Source: CAYMGQ01 sp964390055 | Lineage (GTDB): Bacteria; Bacillota; Clostridia; Peptostreptococcales; Natronincolaceae | Reading direction: 5' to 3' | Assembly: GCA_964390055.1 (NCBI GenBank) | Contig: CAYMGQ010000011.1 | Coordinates: 1 to 64,000 of the forward strand | Length of the DNA: 64,000 bases | Shown: piece by piece, positions 41,440 to 50,911 of the stretch | How the letters are laid out: each line of letters begins with the position of its first letter | Position numbering within the stretch: the stretch's first letter is position 1 | Program-made: the position numbers and the translations under genes | Notes under the pieces: generated by a model | What the model was told of the DNA's origin: nothing | What the model saw: the letters and a program-made list of their open reading frames with translations, nothing else | Database searches by the model: none

Positions 41440-43629
41440 TTAGCCCCTAGAATGTTTCATGGATAATGAAATTCTACCTCTTTTTTCATCTAAATCTATG
41501 ATTCTTACTTGAACCTCATCTCCTACTGAAACCACATCCATAGGATCCTTTACAAATCTATCACTTAATTCTGAGATATGCACTAAGCCGTCTTGTTTTA
41601 CCCCTATATCTACAAAGGCCCCAAAATCCACTACGTTTCTAACAGTTCCTGTCATTAGCATGTCTATTTTTAAATCCTCCATTTTAAGAACATCACTTCT
41701 AAATATGGGCCTTGGCATCTCTTCCCTAGGGTCTCTTCCTGGTTTTTTAACTTCTTCAATAATATCCCTTAGGGTTGGTAGCCCTATATCCAATTCTTGG
41801 GCCAAGCCCCTTAATTCCTTGCCCATATTGGACTTTATTCCCTCCTTGTTGCCATAGATTCTTTCCTCTATCTGCCTAAGTTTACCTAGGGCAATATCTT
41901 CCTTGCTATAACCCAGTTTATCCAAAAGTTTCATGGTTATGGTATAGGATTCAGGATGGACTGCTGTATTATCCAGGGGCTGGCTTCCTTGAGATATTCT
42001 CAAAAACCCCGCGCACTGTTCAAAGGTCTTATCACCTAATCGTTTTACCTCCTTTAGTTCCTTCCTGTTGGTAAACCTGCCCTTTTCATCCCTATACTTA
42101 ACTATATTTCTAGCCACAGAAGGGGTAACCCCAGATACGTATTGTAATAGGGCAGGGGTTGCAGTGTTTAAATCTACACCCACACTGTTAACACAGTCCT
42201 CCACTACATTTGTAAGGGTCTCTCCCAATCTTGTCTGGTTTAAATCATGCTGATACTGGCCAACACCTATACTACGTGGATCTATTTTTACCAATTCTGC
42301 CAAGGGGTCCTGTAGCCTTCTTCCTATGGAAATAGCCCCCCTTATGGATACATCTATATCCGGATATTCCTCTGAGGCTAATTTTGAGGCAGAATACACT
42401 GAGGCACCAGCCTCATCGATTATTGTATAATATACCTTACTCTTTATTTCCTTTAGTAACTCTGCCACTAGGAGTTCTGTCTCCCTAGAAGCTGTTCCAT
42501 TTCCAATGGGTATAATATCAATATCATATTTTTCTATTGTTTCCCTCAATATCTTCTTGCTTTCATCTTCTCCCCTTTGCGAACTGTAGGGGTAAATTGT
42601 ATTATAGTCCAATAGTTTTCCAGTTTCATCTAAAACAGCTATCTTGCACCCAGTCCTATAGCCAGGGTCAATTGCCAGGACCCTAACATTATTAACAGGT
42701 GGAGTTAGCAATAGGGGCTTTGTATTCTTGGCAAAAACCTTTATGGCCTCCTCCTCTGCCCTTTCTGTCAAAAGATTTCTTATTTCCCTTTCAATAGAAG
42801 GGGCAATTAATCTCTTGTAGGCGTCTTCTATGGCCTCCTTGAGTAAAGGCCTTACTATAGATTGGCCTTGACTAATAACCCTCTCTGATAGATAGTTTAT
42901 AATCTCCTCATCAGGGCTTAGAAGCTTTACCCTAAGCTTTTTCTCCTTCTCACCCCGATTAATGGCTAGGACCCTATGGTTGGGTATTTTGTTGACAGAT
43001 TCATTATAGTCGTAATACATTTCATAAACCGACCCTTCCTCGGGGTCCACTGCCTCACTCCTTACAAGTCCACTATCTATATTGATTTTTCTAATATCCT
43101 GCCTGTATTCGGGGTTATCAGAGATAATCTCCGCAATAATATCCTTAGCCCCATCAAGGGCATCCTGGCTAGTAAGCACCTCTAGTTCTTCGTTGATAAA
43201 GGGTTGGGCCAATTCTTCTACTGTCCCTTCCATTACTTCTTGACTAAAAATCAAATCAGCCAGAGCCTCTAACCCTTTTTCCTTGGCCATGGTGGCCCTT
43301 GTCCTTCTTTTTGGTCTAAAAGGCCTATATAGGTCCTCTATCCTTTGCAAAACATTTGCCTGCAGGATCTCCTCCTTTAACTCCTGGGTCAGCTTACCCT
43401 GCTCCTCAATTAGACTTATAACTTCCTTCTTCCTATCTTCTAGATTTCTTAAATAGACCAGCCTATCATAAAGGTTTCTAAGCAACTCATCATCCAACTC
43501 ACCCGTCATTTCCTTACGGTAACGGGCTATAAAGGGGATGGTGTTGCCCTCATCTATCAAGTCAATTGTGTTTTTAACCTGAAATTCCTTGAGTTTAAAT
43601 TCTTTCATTAGTTCTTTGATGATTTTCAT
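41440..43629 (-). CDS. tex: Tex-family S1 RNA-binding protein
   Basis: A 729-residue cytosolic nucleic-acid-binding protein linked to transcription. Domains in order are the helical N-terminus (NTIPFIARYRKEMTGELDDE), the YqgF-like core (VLAIDPGYRTGCKIAVLD), the helix-hairpin-helix region (TPALLQYVSGVTPSVARNIV), and the C-terminal S1 domain (MLMTGTVRNVVDFGAFVDIG). The frame is open 38 codons further, but the ATG at 43629 has AGGAGG before it. It is a single gene downstream of the FliS-like unit, whose terminator intervenes. Confidence 0.96.
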   Translation of the reverse strand: MKIIKELMKEFKLKEFQVKNTIDLIDEGNTIPFIARYRKEMTGELDDELLRNLYDRLVYLRNLEDRKKEVISLIEEQGKLTQELKEEILQANVLQRIEDLYRPFRPKRRTRATMAKEKGLEALADLIFSQEVMEGTVEELAQPFINEELEVLTSQDALDGAKDIIAEIISDNPEYRQDIRKINIDSGLVRSEAVDPEEGSVYEMYYDYNESVNKIPNHRVLAINRGEKEKKLRVKLLSPDEEIINYLSERVISQGQSIVRPLLKEAIEDAYKRLIAPSIEREIRNLLTERAEEEAIKVFAKNTKPLLLTPPVNNVRVLAIDPGYRTGCKIAVLDETGKLLDYNTIYPYSSQRGEDESKKILRETIEKYDIDIIPIGNGTASRETELLVAELLKEIKSKVYYTIIDEAGASVYSASKLASEEYPDIDVSIRGAISIGRRLQDPLAELVKIDPRSIGVGQYQHDLNQTRLGETLTNVVEDCVNSVGVDLNTATPALLQYVSGVTPSVARNIVKYRDEKGRFTNRKELKEVKRLGDKTFEQCAGFLRISQGSQPLDNTAVHPESYTITMKLLDKLGYSKEDIALGKLRQIEERIYGNKEGIKSNMGKELRGLAQELDIGLPTLRDIIEEVKKPGRDPREEMPRPIFRSDVLKMEDLKIDMLMTGTVRNVVDFGAFVDIGVKQDGLVHISELSDRFVKDPMDVVSVGDEVQVRIIDLDEKRGRISLSMKHSRG

Positions 43630-43669
43630 CCATTTGCCTCCTAGTTCTTTATGAATATTATTATAACAC

Positions 43670-43705
43670 AAAAAGAAAATCCCTCCCAGATTTTTCCTAG
43701 GAGGG
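43670..43705 (-). terminator. Terminator after the FliS-like gene
   Basis: Stem CCCTCCTAG / CTGGGAGGG with a 7-nt loop (43681-43705), followed on the minus strand by ATTTTCTTTTTG. Confidence 0.85.
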
Positions 43706-43714
43706 TAGCATCTA

Positions 43715-44188
43715 TTATCCTTTTTGCCACTTATCCTCATCATCTATAACATAGTCAGTAAGTTGCCCCTTGCCATAGGTCATGCCCGCCACAATCTTGG
43801 GTCCCTTGGATGGAGATTCCTGGGCTTGCACTCCTTCCCTATCCCCCAGCTCCTTCCATCCCTCATAAATAGGGGTTACAACCTTTATTGCTAAATGGAG
43901 TTGCTCCGCATCTTTATTATTATATGCCCCAGTTATTAGCTGATTTAGGTATAGATATATCCTTCTTAAATTGTTAGCTACTTCTGAATCCCCTTGTAAA
44001 GTTGATAACAATTCTGCTAGAATTTCCCTGGCTTTTTGAATAAAGATATTTAAATCCCCTAGGGAATTAGCCTCCAAGGAGTCAATAGCATCCCTGAGTG
44101 TATCAATTAAACCTTCGTATAGAATTACTACTAATTCTGCATCATTGGAATTAGCAACCCGGTTGGCAAGGTACTCTTTTTCAATCAT
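43715..44188 (-). CDS. FliS-like flagellar chaperone, long form
   Basis: A 157-residue FliS-type protein. Its N-terminal about 115 residues carry the helical FliS pattern (SNDAELVVILYEGLIDTLRDAI, then LRRIYLYLNQLITGAYNNKD). About 40 further residues (QESPSKGPKIVAGMTYGKGQ and an acidic end) are not found in the ordinary FliS encoded at 56.2 kb. It follows the flagellin gene by 125 bp, so it may serve that flagellin. The tail is unexplained. Confidence 0.78.
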   Translation of the reverse strand: MIEKEYLANRVANSNDAELVVILYEGLIDTLRDAIDSLEANSLGDLNIFIQKAREILAELLSTLQGDSEVANNLRRIYLYLNQLITGAYNNKDAEQLHLAIKVVTPIYEGWKELGDREGVQAQESPSKGPKIVAGMTYGKGQLTDYVIDDEDKWQKG

Positions 44189-44313
44189 TTTATCACTCCA
44201 GTTTATGTAATAGTCTTTACCTGGACTTTCTTGACTTTATAATCAAGGCCATAGGGCTTAAAATTCTTCAACCCATTAAGAATAACAATTCCTTTATTGT
44301 TCTTATTCAAGTA

Positions 44314-45954
44314 CTAGTTGCCTAATAATTGTAATATGGATTGGGGCCTTTGGTTAGCCTGGGCCAACATAGCAACCCCTGATTGGGTCAAAATACTTAA
44401 TTTTGTAAACTCTGACATTTCTAGGGCCATATCTGCATCTTCAATCCTAGATAAGGCTGCTGTTAGGTTCTCCGTTGTGTTGTCTAAGTTGGCAGCTGTA
44501 TATTCTAAACGGTTTTGAGTTGCCCCTAAGGACCCCCTTAATTCAGCAAGCTTGACTATTCCATTATCATAGACTGTTATGGCAGCTGTTGCCTTGTCCT
44601 CAGTAGATAAATCAAGGGCATATTCAATAGTTCCTTCAGACAAACCATCTGTTACCTCTATAACCCCCCTAAAGGCTGCCCCCTTAACACCTGTATTGCC
44701 GTCAGGAGTGGCTGAACTAATACCCAGTTTGGTAGCCCTAATATCCCCAACTTCTAGCCTAAAGCCTTGACCTTGGTTGGGACCAATTTGTAAGTTAGTT
44801 ACAAACTCACCAGGGGTTCCCTCTAGGAAAATCGCCTGTCCTGCAAAGCCCTCCACCTCAGACTCTATAATCAGCCTGGTAGATAGATTTTCATCTACCC
44901 TCATTTGGACACCTTCAAAGCCAAGACTAGCTACTATTTTTACAAGATCAGTTGTGTCATCCCCGGTGGCCAAACCCTTACCATTAATATCAATGGGCCT
45001 ATTGGAACCTGTATAGGGACCAACACTACTATCAAAAAATTCAATTTTTTGTCCGCCAATAGTTAGGGTAGACCCTATCTCTGGCATTTCCTTGAATAAA
45101 AAGCTACCCTTTGCCCTACCTAGGTCCTTTTCTGCCTCCCCAGTTTCCCTTAAGGGATCTGGGTCATCTGGATCAATTTCACCAAAGAGATCTTTAAGAA
45201 TATCATCAGTTCCTGTTATTTTTAATTCACTAGCCCCACCAATAGAAGTTGTCCTAATCTCGAGGGTGCCATCATCCCTAAAGTTGGCCTCCCCCAAGTC
45301 ACCCATAGCATTATTCAATGCCTCCAGTAGGTTAGCCCTTGTTGAATTTTCTGTACTACCATCTAATTTATTTAAGTTAACAGACCTTTCCTCTCCATTC
45401 ACCCAAATTGAGAGCTGCTGCGATTTCAAATCCCCCAAGTTAGCAACGTCATCATCAGCAAGTAACTCTAATCCCGTTATTTGAGCAGGACTTCCTGTAG
45501 ACATCCTATGGACTGTGGTATGACTATCAGGGTTTGAGTTTCCCCTAAGGAGCTTCCTAGTATTAAATTCCGTCCCATTTGCAATCCGATTTATCTCTGA
45601 GGTTAATTGATTTATTTCATCTTGAACGGATTTCCTATCCTCATCAGTCATAGCCCCATTGGCAGCCTGGACCGCTAGTTCCCTCATCCTCTGAAGCATA
45701 GAGTGCACCTCATTCATGGCCCCCTCTGCTGTTTGGATTAAAGATATCCCATCCAAGGTATTTTGCGAAGCCTTTCTAAGCCCCCTAACCTGGGCCTTCA
45801 TTTTTTCTGATATTGCCATTCCAGCTGCATCATCAGCAGCCCTATTTATTCTCTTTCCAGAGGAAAGCCTCTCCAAAACCTTTGTGGATTTATTTGTATT
45901 ACCTGTTAAAAGCCTATGGGCATTTAATGCCGGAATATTGTGGTTAATCCTCAT
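44314..45954 (-). CDS. fliC: Flagellin
   Basis: The filament subunit, 546 residues. The conserved coiled-coil ends are clear: MRINHNIPALNAHRLLTGN through NRAADDAAGMAISEKM at the start, and ANLDNTTENLTAALSRIED plus SILQLLGN at the end. The central about 280 residues (about 165-450) are variable and surface-exposed, which makes this a long flagellin. A sigma-D promoter lies about 95 bp upstream. A FliS-like gene follows. Confidence 0.96.
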   Translation of the reverse strand: MRINHNIPALNAHRLLTGNTNKSTKVLERLSSGKRINRAADDAAGMAISEKMKAQVRGLRKASQNTLDGISLIQTAEGAMNEVHSMLQRMRELAVQAANGAMTDEDRKSVQDEINQLTSEINRIANGTEFNTRKLLRGNSNPDSHTTVHRMSTGSPAQITGLELLADDDVANLGDLKSQQLSIWVNGEERSVNLNKLDGSTENSTRANLLEALNNAMGDLGEANFRDDGTLEIRTTSIGGASELKITGTDDILKDLFGEIDPDDPDPLRETGEAEKDLGRAKGSFLFKEMPEIGSTLTIGGQKIEFFDSSVGPYTGSNRPIDINGKGLATGDDTTDLVKIVASLGFEGVQMRVDENLSTRLIIESEVEGFAGQAIFLEGTPGEFVTNLQIGPNQGQGFRLEVGDIRATKLGISSATPDGNTGVKGAAFRGVIEVTDGLSEGTIEYALDLSTEDKATAAITVYDNGIVKLAELRGSLGATQNRLEYTAANLDNTTENLTAALSRIEDADMALEMSEFTKLSILTQSGVAMLAQANQRPQSILQLLGN

Positions 45955-46046
45955 TATTTTTTCCTCCCCTTTTTCTCAAATATACAAAATGAAATTTATC
46001 TCTTAACCCCTAAATTACTAGAGTTTAAATTTAAGACCTATTATAC

Positions 46047-46074
46047 TTATCGACATATTTTCCTTTTTTCTTTA
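46047..46074 (-). promoter_or_regulatory. Sigma-D promoter of flagellin
   Basis: On the minus strand TAAA (46071-46074), a 16-bp gap and GTCGATAA (46047-46054). This fits the TAAA / GCCGATAA flagellar sigma-28 consensus. The fliD promoter has the same geometry. Confidence 0.8.
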
Positions 46075-46104
46075 AGGTCTTTGTAGAAAAAGCCCACCTG
46101 CCTG

Positions 46105-46389
46105 CTAAAGCGCTTTTTCGCCATCCACCATATCAACAAAAATTAGTATCTGTGCCACCACCTCATAGAGTTCTGGGGGGATTTCTGTCCCCACTTTATA
46201 CTGGATTAATTGTCTTATTAATTTGTCATCCTTATGCAGGGGTATGTCTTTTGCCCTGGCCCTTTCCAAGATATTTTCCGCTGTAACCCCAATACCGGAA
46301 GCTATAATCTTGGGGGCATCATCTTCTTCCATATCATATTTTAGTGCAACTGCCTGCGTCTTGTCCTTATCCTCTGTCATTTTCTTCAC
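46105..46389 (-). CDS. FlhB C-terminal-like protein
   Basis: A 94-residue soluble protein matching the C-terminal cytosolic half of the export switch protein FlhB. It has TQAVALKYDMEEDDAPKIIA, then GVTAENILERARAKDIPLH, ending in a YEVVAQILIFVD helix. It starts right where FlhB is auto-cleaved (after NPTH), so the cleavage motif and the membrane half are absent. Its start lies two bases past the stop of the upstream FliK-like gene, which indicates coupled translation. A role in switching or hook-length control is inferred. Confidence 0.85.
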   Translation of the reverse strand: MKKMTEDKDKTQAVALKYDMEEDDAPKIIASGIGVTAENILERARAKDIPLHKDDKLIRQLIQYKVGTEIPPELYEVVAQILIFVDMVDGEKAL

Positions 46390-46391
46390 CC

Positions 46392-48461
46392 CTATATTCT
46401 GATATCTAAAAGACTTCTTATGGGCCTGTAAGTAACAGGGATTTCATTGACCATTGTCAATAGGTTTTGTTCCTCTTCCACCCGGAAATCCATATCCTTT
46501 AATTCATAGCCTAAATCTGATAGGAGGCCTTCGATTATCTTTTGATTTCTTTGGAAAAGTTCCCTGTCCTCATGGCTTTTGACCCCAACTTTCATAACTA
46601 CCCTCTTATACCTTACGCTAGTATAAATATTGATATTGCCCATATTATTTGTATCAAAATTCAATAAGATTGACATATTGTCTGGATCAATTTTCTTTCT
46701 AGCTCTTTTTTTGTTCATAATAAAAACTTGTAAATTCTTCAACTGCTTATCCATAATAATGGGAATTTGCAAGAGGGTGTCCCCACGATTTAGTTGGTTT
46801 TGTAATTCTATACTATCCCTTAGCCTTGTGCTAGTCCTTCCTAAAAGGTCTCTTTCGCCCTTGCCTAGCAAGTAGGCCTTATCCCCCACTTCTTCTAGCC
46901 ATTCGCCTATTTGTCTATAAACCCTCTCTGTCTTAAATTTACCAGACTTTATATCCTCTGTTAACTTAAAAAGATAATCTTTAATTTCCCTCTCCAAAAC
47001 TTGTAATTCCCTCCGCTGACTTTTTTCTACTATTTTTATAATGTTTTCAAGTTCATTGGCTATTTGCTTTTCATTGTTTAACAATAATTGCATATTATTT
47101 ATTTCTCTCAGTTTGACAGGTATGGCATTTTTTATTAGCAGGGGCAAAATAGTCTTCTGATTTTTCCCTATCAATTGCATGCTTTCTACAAGCCTATCTA
47201 TACCTTGAAATTCCCTTGTTTCCTCCTGGCCCCCCACTGCCCTGGGGCTTGGCCCTTGGGGGATTTCATCTGCAAATTTCGACAGCCTTACCACATCCTC
47301 CCTTTCTAACTGGATACCTGCCTTAATAATTTGAGCGGTTTTTTCATAAGTTAAGCTGTCTTTTAAGTTGACCAGGGCTAGTTTGACCCCATCAACCCTC
47401 TCTACATTTTCCCTTGTGACCTCTATCCCCTTACGGATTAGCTCCTTTGCAAGCTCCATAGCCCGTCCCGTCACTTCCATCCCTGAGCTGGTTAATATAG
47501 ATTTGATACTTCCCTCCATAGCTACTAAATCCTCGGAAGTTACCCGGCTAGTTTGAGAAAAGATACCTTCATAGGCCCTACTCCCTATTTGACTAAGTTT
47601 TCCATCTATTTCTATAACATTTTTAGTGATTGAATTCTTCAGTTTATATAAATTATCAATTGATGCCTCTATTTTATTTCTTATACTATCTATAATAGTG
47701 GCCTCTTCTATGTCTTGAAGATTATCCAACTTGTTAAAAATACTATTTACCCTTTCAATATTTATCTTGTTTACCTCTAAACCGGCCTTAGATAAGGCCC
47801 GGATAATATCGGTAATATCCTTGCCCATCCTATTGCCATAAAGCTGGAGGGCTATCTTCTCGGCTTCATCCACAGTCATTTTATTGCGTGACATAAAGAA
47901 TCTAAGTAGGGAAAAGCCCTGCTCCTCTTTTCTGTTTTCCCCAATTATATTTACGATCTCCTCCAGAGATTTTTCCCCAATATCTATATTGTCCTCCATT
48001 AGCCTTATAGCTGTTTCATAATCCAAACCCTGAATCAGCTTTCCCAAGTTGGCCTTGGATTGAAGAAAGTAAAGTAAATTTTCCCTAGTTATATCAATAC
48101 CATATTCACCCAGTATCCTCAAGGCTTCCTTACTCTCTTCATTAATAGGTAAGTTCAAACTTTCTAATATTGCCTCCCCATCACTAATTTGAAGGGGTAG
48201 GGACACATCTTCCTCCTTCTCCTTTATATGGTGAAGCTTTGACTTGACTATATTGCCTTTATCAATAACTACTGTGTCTCCGATTTCACCCTCTATATTT
48301 TCCCCTACTTCCATCTCTAGGACTCTGTTATTTCCAATATCTATTTTTACATTATTTCCATCCTTCTCTAGCAAAGTACCCCTTATCTTAACAGAAGAAG
48401 TTTCCTCATAGGATTGCTGGGGTATTCTTTGGCTCATATCCGTAGTGATACTATTATTCAT
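46392..48461 (-). CDS. FliK-like flagellar protein
   Basis: A 689-residue protein. The N-terminal 70 residues have a beta-rich turn pattern, and a long helical middle (about 100-540) contains repeated-looking segments (for example LGEYGIDITRENLLYFL and ALSKAGLEVNKINIERV). The C-terminal about 120 residues (IPIIMDKQLKNLQVFIMNKK to VNEIPVTYRPIRSLLDIRI) look like the FliK hook-length-control domain. The gene is coupled to the FlhB-like gene, which fits, since FliK and FlhB-C interact. It may belong to DUF6240-type proteins. That name is from memory. Confidence 0.7.
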   Translation of the reverse strand: MNNSITTDMSQRIPQQSYEETSSVKIRGTLLEKDGNNVKIDIGNNRVLEMEVGENIEGEIGDTVVIDKGNIVKSKLHHIKEKEEDVSLPLQISDGEAILESLNLPINEESKEALRILGEYGIDITRENLLYFLQSKANLGKLIQGLDYETAIRLMEDNIDIGEKSLEEIVNIIGENRKEEQGFSLLRFFMSRNKMTVDEAEKIALQLYGNRMGKDITDIIRALSKAGLEVNKINIERVNSIFNKLDNLQDIEEATIIDSIRNKIEASIDNLYKLKNSITKNVIEIDGKLSQIGSRAYEGIFSQTSRVTSEDLVAMEGSIKSILTSSGMEVTGRAMELAKELIRKGIEVTRENVERVDGVKLALVNLKDSLTYEKTAQIIKAGIQLEREDVVRLSKFADEIPQGPSPRAVGGQEETREFQGIDRLVESMQLIGKNQKTILPLLIKNAIPVKLREINNMQLLLNNEKQIANELENIIKIVEKSQRRELQVLEREIKDYLFKLTEDIKSGKFKTERVYRQIGEWLEEVGDKAYLLGKGERDLLGRTSTRLRDSIELQNQLNRGDTLLQIPIIMDKQLKNLQVFIMNKKRARKKIDPDNMSILLNFDTNNMGNINIYTSVRYKRVVMKVGVKSHEDRELFQRNQKIIEGLLSDLGYELKDMDFRVEEEQNLLTMVNEIPVTYRPIRSLLDIRI

Positions 48462-48659
48462 TTGGTCCCACCGTCCTTTTGACTTCTACTTATATATCGT
48501 CATTTTTACCCCTTATCTTTAACAGCTTAAAAGCACTCAAGGATTTGCTAGTAGTTGCCGATAGAATATTAGAAGACTCATTTTTATGAGCTTTTTACCT
48601 AGAATAGTTTGTATAAATTAGATATAATGGATACACAGGCTTTTTATGGAGGTTATAAG

Positions 48660-49106
48660 ATGAGTAGAATAGATCCTATTAGTATAAATGAAGTCATGAA
48701 TATCATAGAACCCCAAGGGAAAAAAATAGATAGCAAACAGGAACAATTCATTAGCAAATTTGATGAAATCCAATCCCAGCATGTCAGAGACCACCTAGAG
48801 GACCTCTATGTGGCCGTTACCGACCAGGCAAAAAAAATTGGGGAAAAAATGGAGTTGCAAGAGATTGTAAAATATAAAAAATTAGTTAGAGAGTTCCTGG
48901 ATGTAGCTACAAAAAACTCCCATAGATTTTCCAAACAAAATTTTCTAGATAGGAGAGGTAGACACCGGGTCTACTGCATTGTTAAGAGGGTCGATAGAGA
49001 ACTAGAAGCCCTTACAAAGGATTTTTTAAACCAGGAAGTTGACCGGCTTAATATAATTAATCGGCTAGATGATATTAGGGGCATGTTACTAGATATTTTT
49101 ATGTAA
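48660..49106 (+). CDS. YaaR family protein (DUF327)
   Basis: A 148-residue helical cytosolic protein of the YaaR/DUF327 family, function unknown. It carries the recognisable DQAKKIGEKMELQEIVKYKK, then LVREFLDVATKNSHRFSKQ. The ATG at 48660 follows GGAGG with a seven-base gap. An ATG 17 codons upstream is not preferred. It is transcribed away from the flagellar genes to its left and ends in a terminator just before the tandem repeat. Confidence 0.88.
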   Translation: MSRIDPISINEVMNIIEPQGKKIDSKQEQFISKFDEIQSQHVRDHLEDLYVAVTDQAKKIGEKMELQEIVKYKKLVREFLDVATKNSHRFSKQNFLDRRGRHRVYCIVKRVDRELEALTKDFLNQEVDRLNIINRLDDIRGMLLDIFM

Positions 49107-49109
49107 ACA

Positions 49110-49139
49110 AAGGAACCTGCGAGATTGCAGGTTCCTTTT
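49110..49139 (+). terminator. Terminator after the YaaR gene
   Basis: Stem AAGGAACCTGC / GCAGGTTCCTT with a 6-nt loop, followed by TTTACC. Confidence 0.9.
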
Positions 49140-49192
49140 ACCTTTATACACCATAAGACCCCTCACTAGTCAAGCTTGGGCTCAAAATAATA

Positions 49193-49775
49193 CCAAAATA
49201 CAATCCCTAATAATAAATACCAAATCCATGGATGAAAGCACTGGAATGTGGATTTATTATTGGAAGATAACCCAAAGCCCAATCTTATACGATAGGCAAG
49301 ATTGACGGGACTATATAGTCTTTAATAATAAATACTAAATCCCTGCTTTGAATACATGCTAGTAATTCCCAAGGAGACGAAAGTTTAAATCCGTATAAAA
49401 ATTGTGCATGTCTGAGCCATAGCGAGTTTGCAAATTTTAGGATTTAAACTCAAGACGACTTGATGGAATTAGACATGGATGAAAGCACTGGAATGTGGAT
49501 TTATTATTGGAAGATAACCCAAAGCCCAATCTTATACGATAGGCAAGATTGACGGGACTATATAGTCTTTAATAATAAATACTAAATCCCTGCTTTGAAT
49601 ACATGCTAGTAATTCCCAAGGAGACGAAAGTTTAAATCCGTATAAAAATTGTGCATGTCTGAGCCATAGCGAGTTTGCAAATTTTAGGATTTAAACTTAA
49701 GACGACTTGATGGAATTAGACATGGATAAAAGCGCTGGGATGTGGATTTATTATTGGAAGATAACCCAAAGCCCA
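49193..49775. repeat. 247-bp tandem duplication of a structured repeat
   Basis: Two complete 247-bp units (49227-49473 and 49474-49720) appear to differ at a single base, flanked by a partial unit on the left (to 49226) and on the right (49721-49775, more diverged). Each unit joins a 90-bp part with a CAATCTT / AAGATTG hairpin to a 155-bp part homologous to the repeat at 6851-7007. The latter has nested arms TAATTCC / GGAATTA (49363-49369, 49465-49471) and AGTTTAAATCC / GGATTTAAACT (49382-49392, 49440-49450). No plausible gene is encoded. The array fills the gap between the YaaR terminator and the prfB stop. Confidence 0.95.
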
Positions 49776-49793
49776 GGCCTATACCAAGTTGGT

Positions 49794-50895
49794 CTAGTCC
49801 TTAAGACTTACCAAATACCCATTTATAAAGTCATCCAAGTCCCCGTCAATAACCGCTTGAATATTCCCCATCTCAATATTTGTCCGATGGTCCTTAACTA
49901 ACTGATAGGGATTAAAAATATAAGACCTTATCTGACTCCCCCAAGCTATTTGATTATATTCACCCTTGAGGTCCTCAATCCTTTCTTTTTGCTCCCTTTC
50001 CTTTAATTCCAAAAGCCTAGCCTTTAACATTTTCATAGCTATATCCTTATTAAAATGCTGGGACCGCTCATTTTGACATTGGACCACAATACCAGTGGGT
50101 AAATGAGTAATCCTTACAGCCGAATCAGTCTTGTTTACATGCTGGCCCCCAGCCCCACTAGCCCTATAGGTATCAATCTTTAAATGAGCAGGGTTAATAT
50201 CAACCTCTACACCTTCGTCCATCTCCGGAATAACATCCACAGATGCAAAGGATGTATGCCTCTTTCCAGAGGAGTCAAAGGGAGATATCCTCACCAGCCG
50301 GTGGACCCCCTTTTCCGCCTTCAAATACCCATAGGCATTTAAACCCTCAACCATAAGGGTCACATTTCTAATCCCCGCCTCAGGGTCCTGCAATAGGTCC
50401 AGCAACCTTACCCTGTATCCCTTACCCTCTGCCCACCGTTGATACATTCTCCACAATGTTTTCGCCCAGTCCTGGGCATCCAGGCCACCAGTCCCAGCAT
50501 TGATAGATAAAATACAATTGTTTTTATCGTATTTTCCTCTGAGTAAAGTTTGCATTTCTAATCTTTCCACCTGGTCCTGAAGCTTTTTACTCCCTTGGAT
50601 TAATTCTTTTTTAAAGGAAGTATCCCCCTCCTCAATAAAGAAAATCATAGTCTCCAATTCACCGTAAAAGTCTAGAATTTCATTATACTCATCAATTCCA
50701 TCCCTCATATCCTTAATTTTCTTCAAGATTCCTTGAGCCTCTTGGGGGGCTTCCCAAAAATCCTCTTCACCCATCTTGGCCTCATATTCCTCTATTTGTC
50801 TTTCCAAATCATCAATGTCAAAGAGACAAGCTTAATTCTTTTATTCTCTCATGTAATTTAAAAATCTCCTGCTTATAAATGTCTAAATTTAACAC
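49794..50895 (-). CDS. prfB: Peptide chain release factor 2 (programmed +1 frameshift)
   Basis: Ends translation at UGA and UAA. A GTG at 50895, with GAGGTG upstream, opens a 25-codon frame that stops at the TGA in CTTTGAC (50823-50817). Shifting +1 there joins it to the main frame, giving about 366 residues. The ribosome-binding GGQ loop is in GAGGQHVNKTDSAVR, and the stop-codon-reading tripeptide SPF is in LVRISPFDSSG. It begins 17 bp after secA, so secA-prfB form an operon. Confidence 0.95.
50817..50823 (-). other. prfB +1 frameshift site
   Basis: CTT-TGA-C read on the minus strand, the classic RF2 autoregulatory slippery site: low RF2 lets the ribosome slip from CUU to UUU and read GAC. 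A purine-rich Shine-Dalgarno-like stretch just upstream is not obvious. Confidence 0.92.
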
Positions 50896-50911
50896 CTTAT
50901 TTTCACCTCAA

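Noticed and set aside
49193..49775. CRISPR array or rRNA/tRNA remnant at the 247-bp array
   Set aside because: The units are far too long, have no variable spacers, and no tRNA or rRNA landmarks were found.
49707..49901. Plus-strand 64-codon frame at the end of the repeat array
   Set aside because: It runs from the repeat into the antisense of prfB and has no ribosome site.
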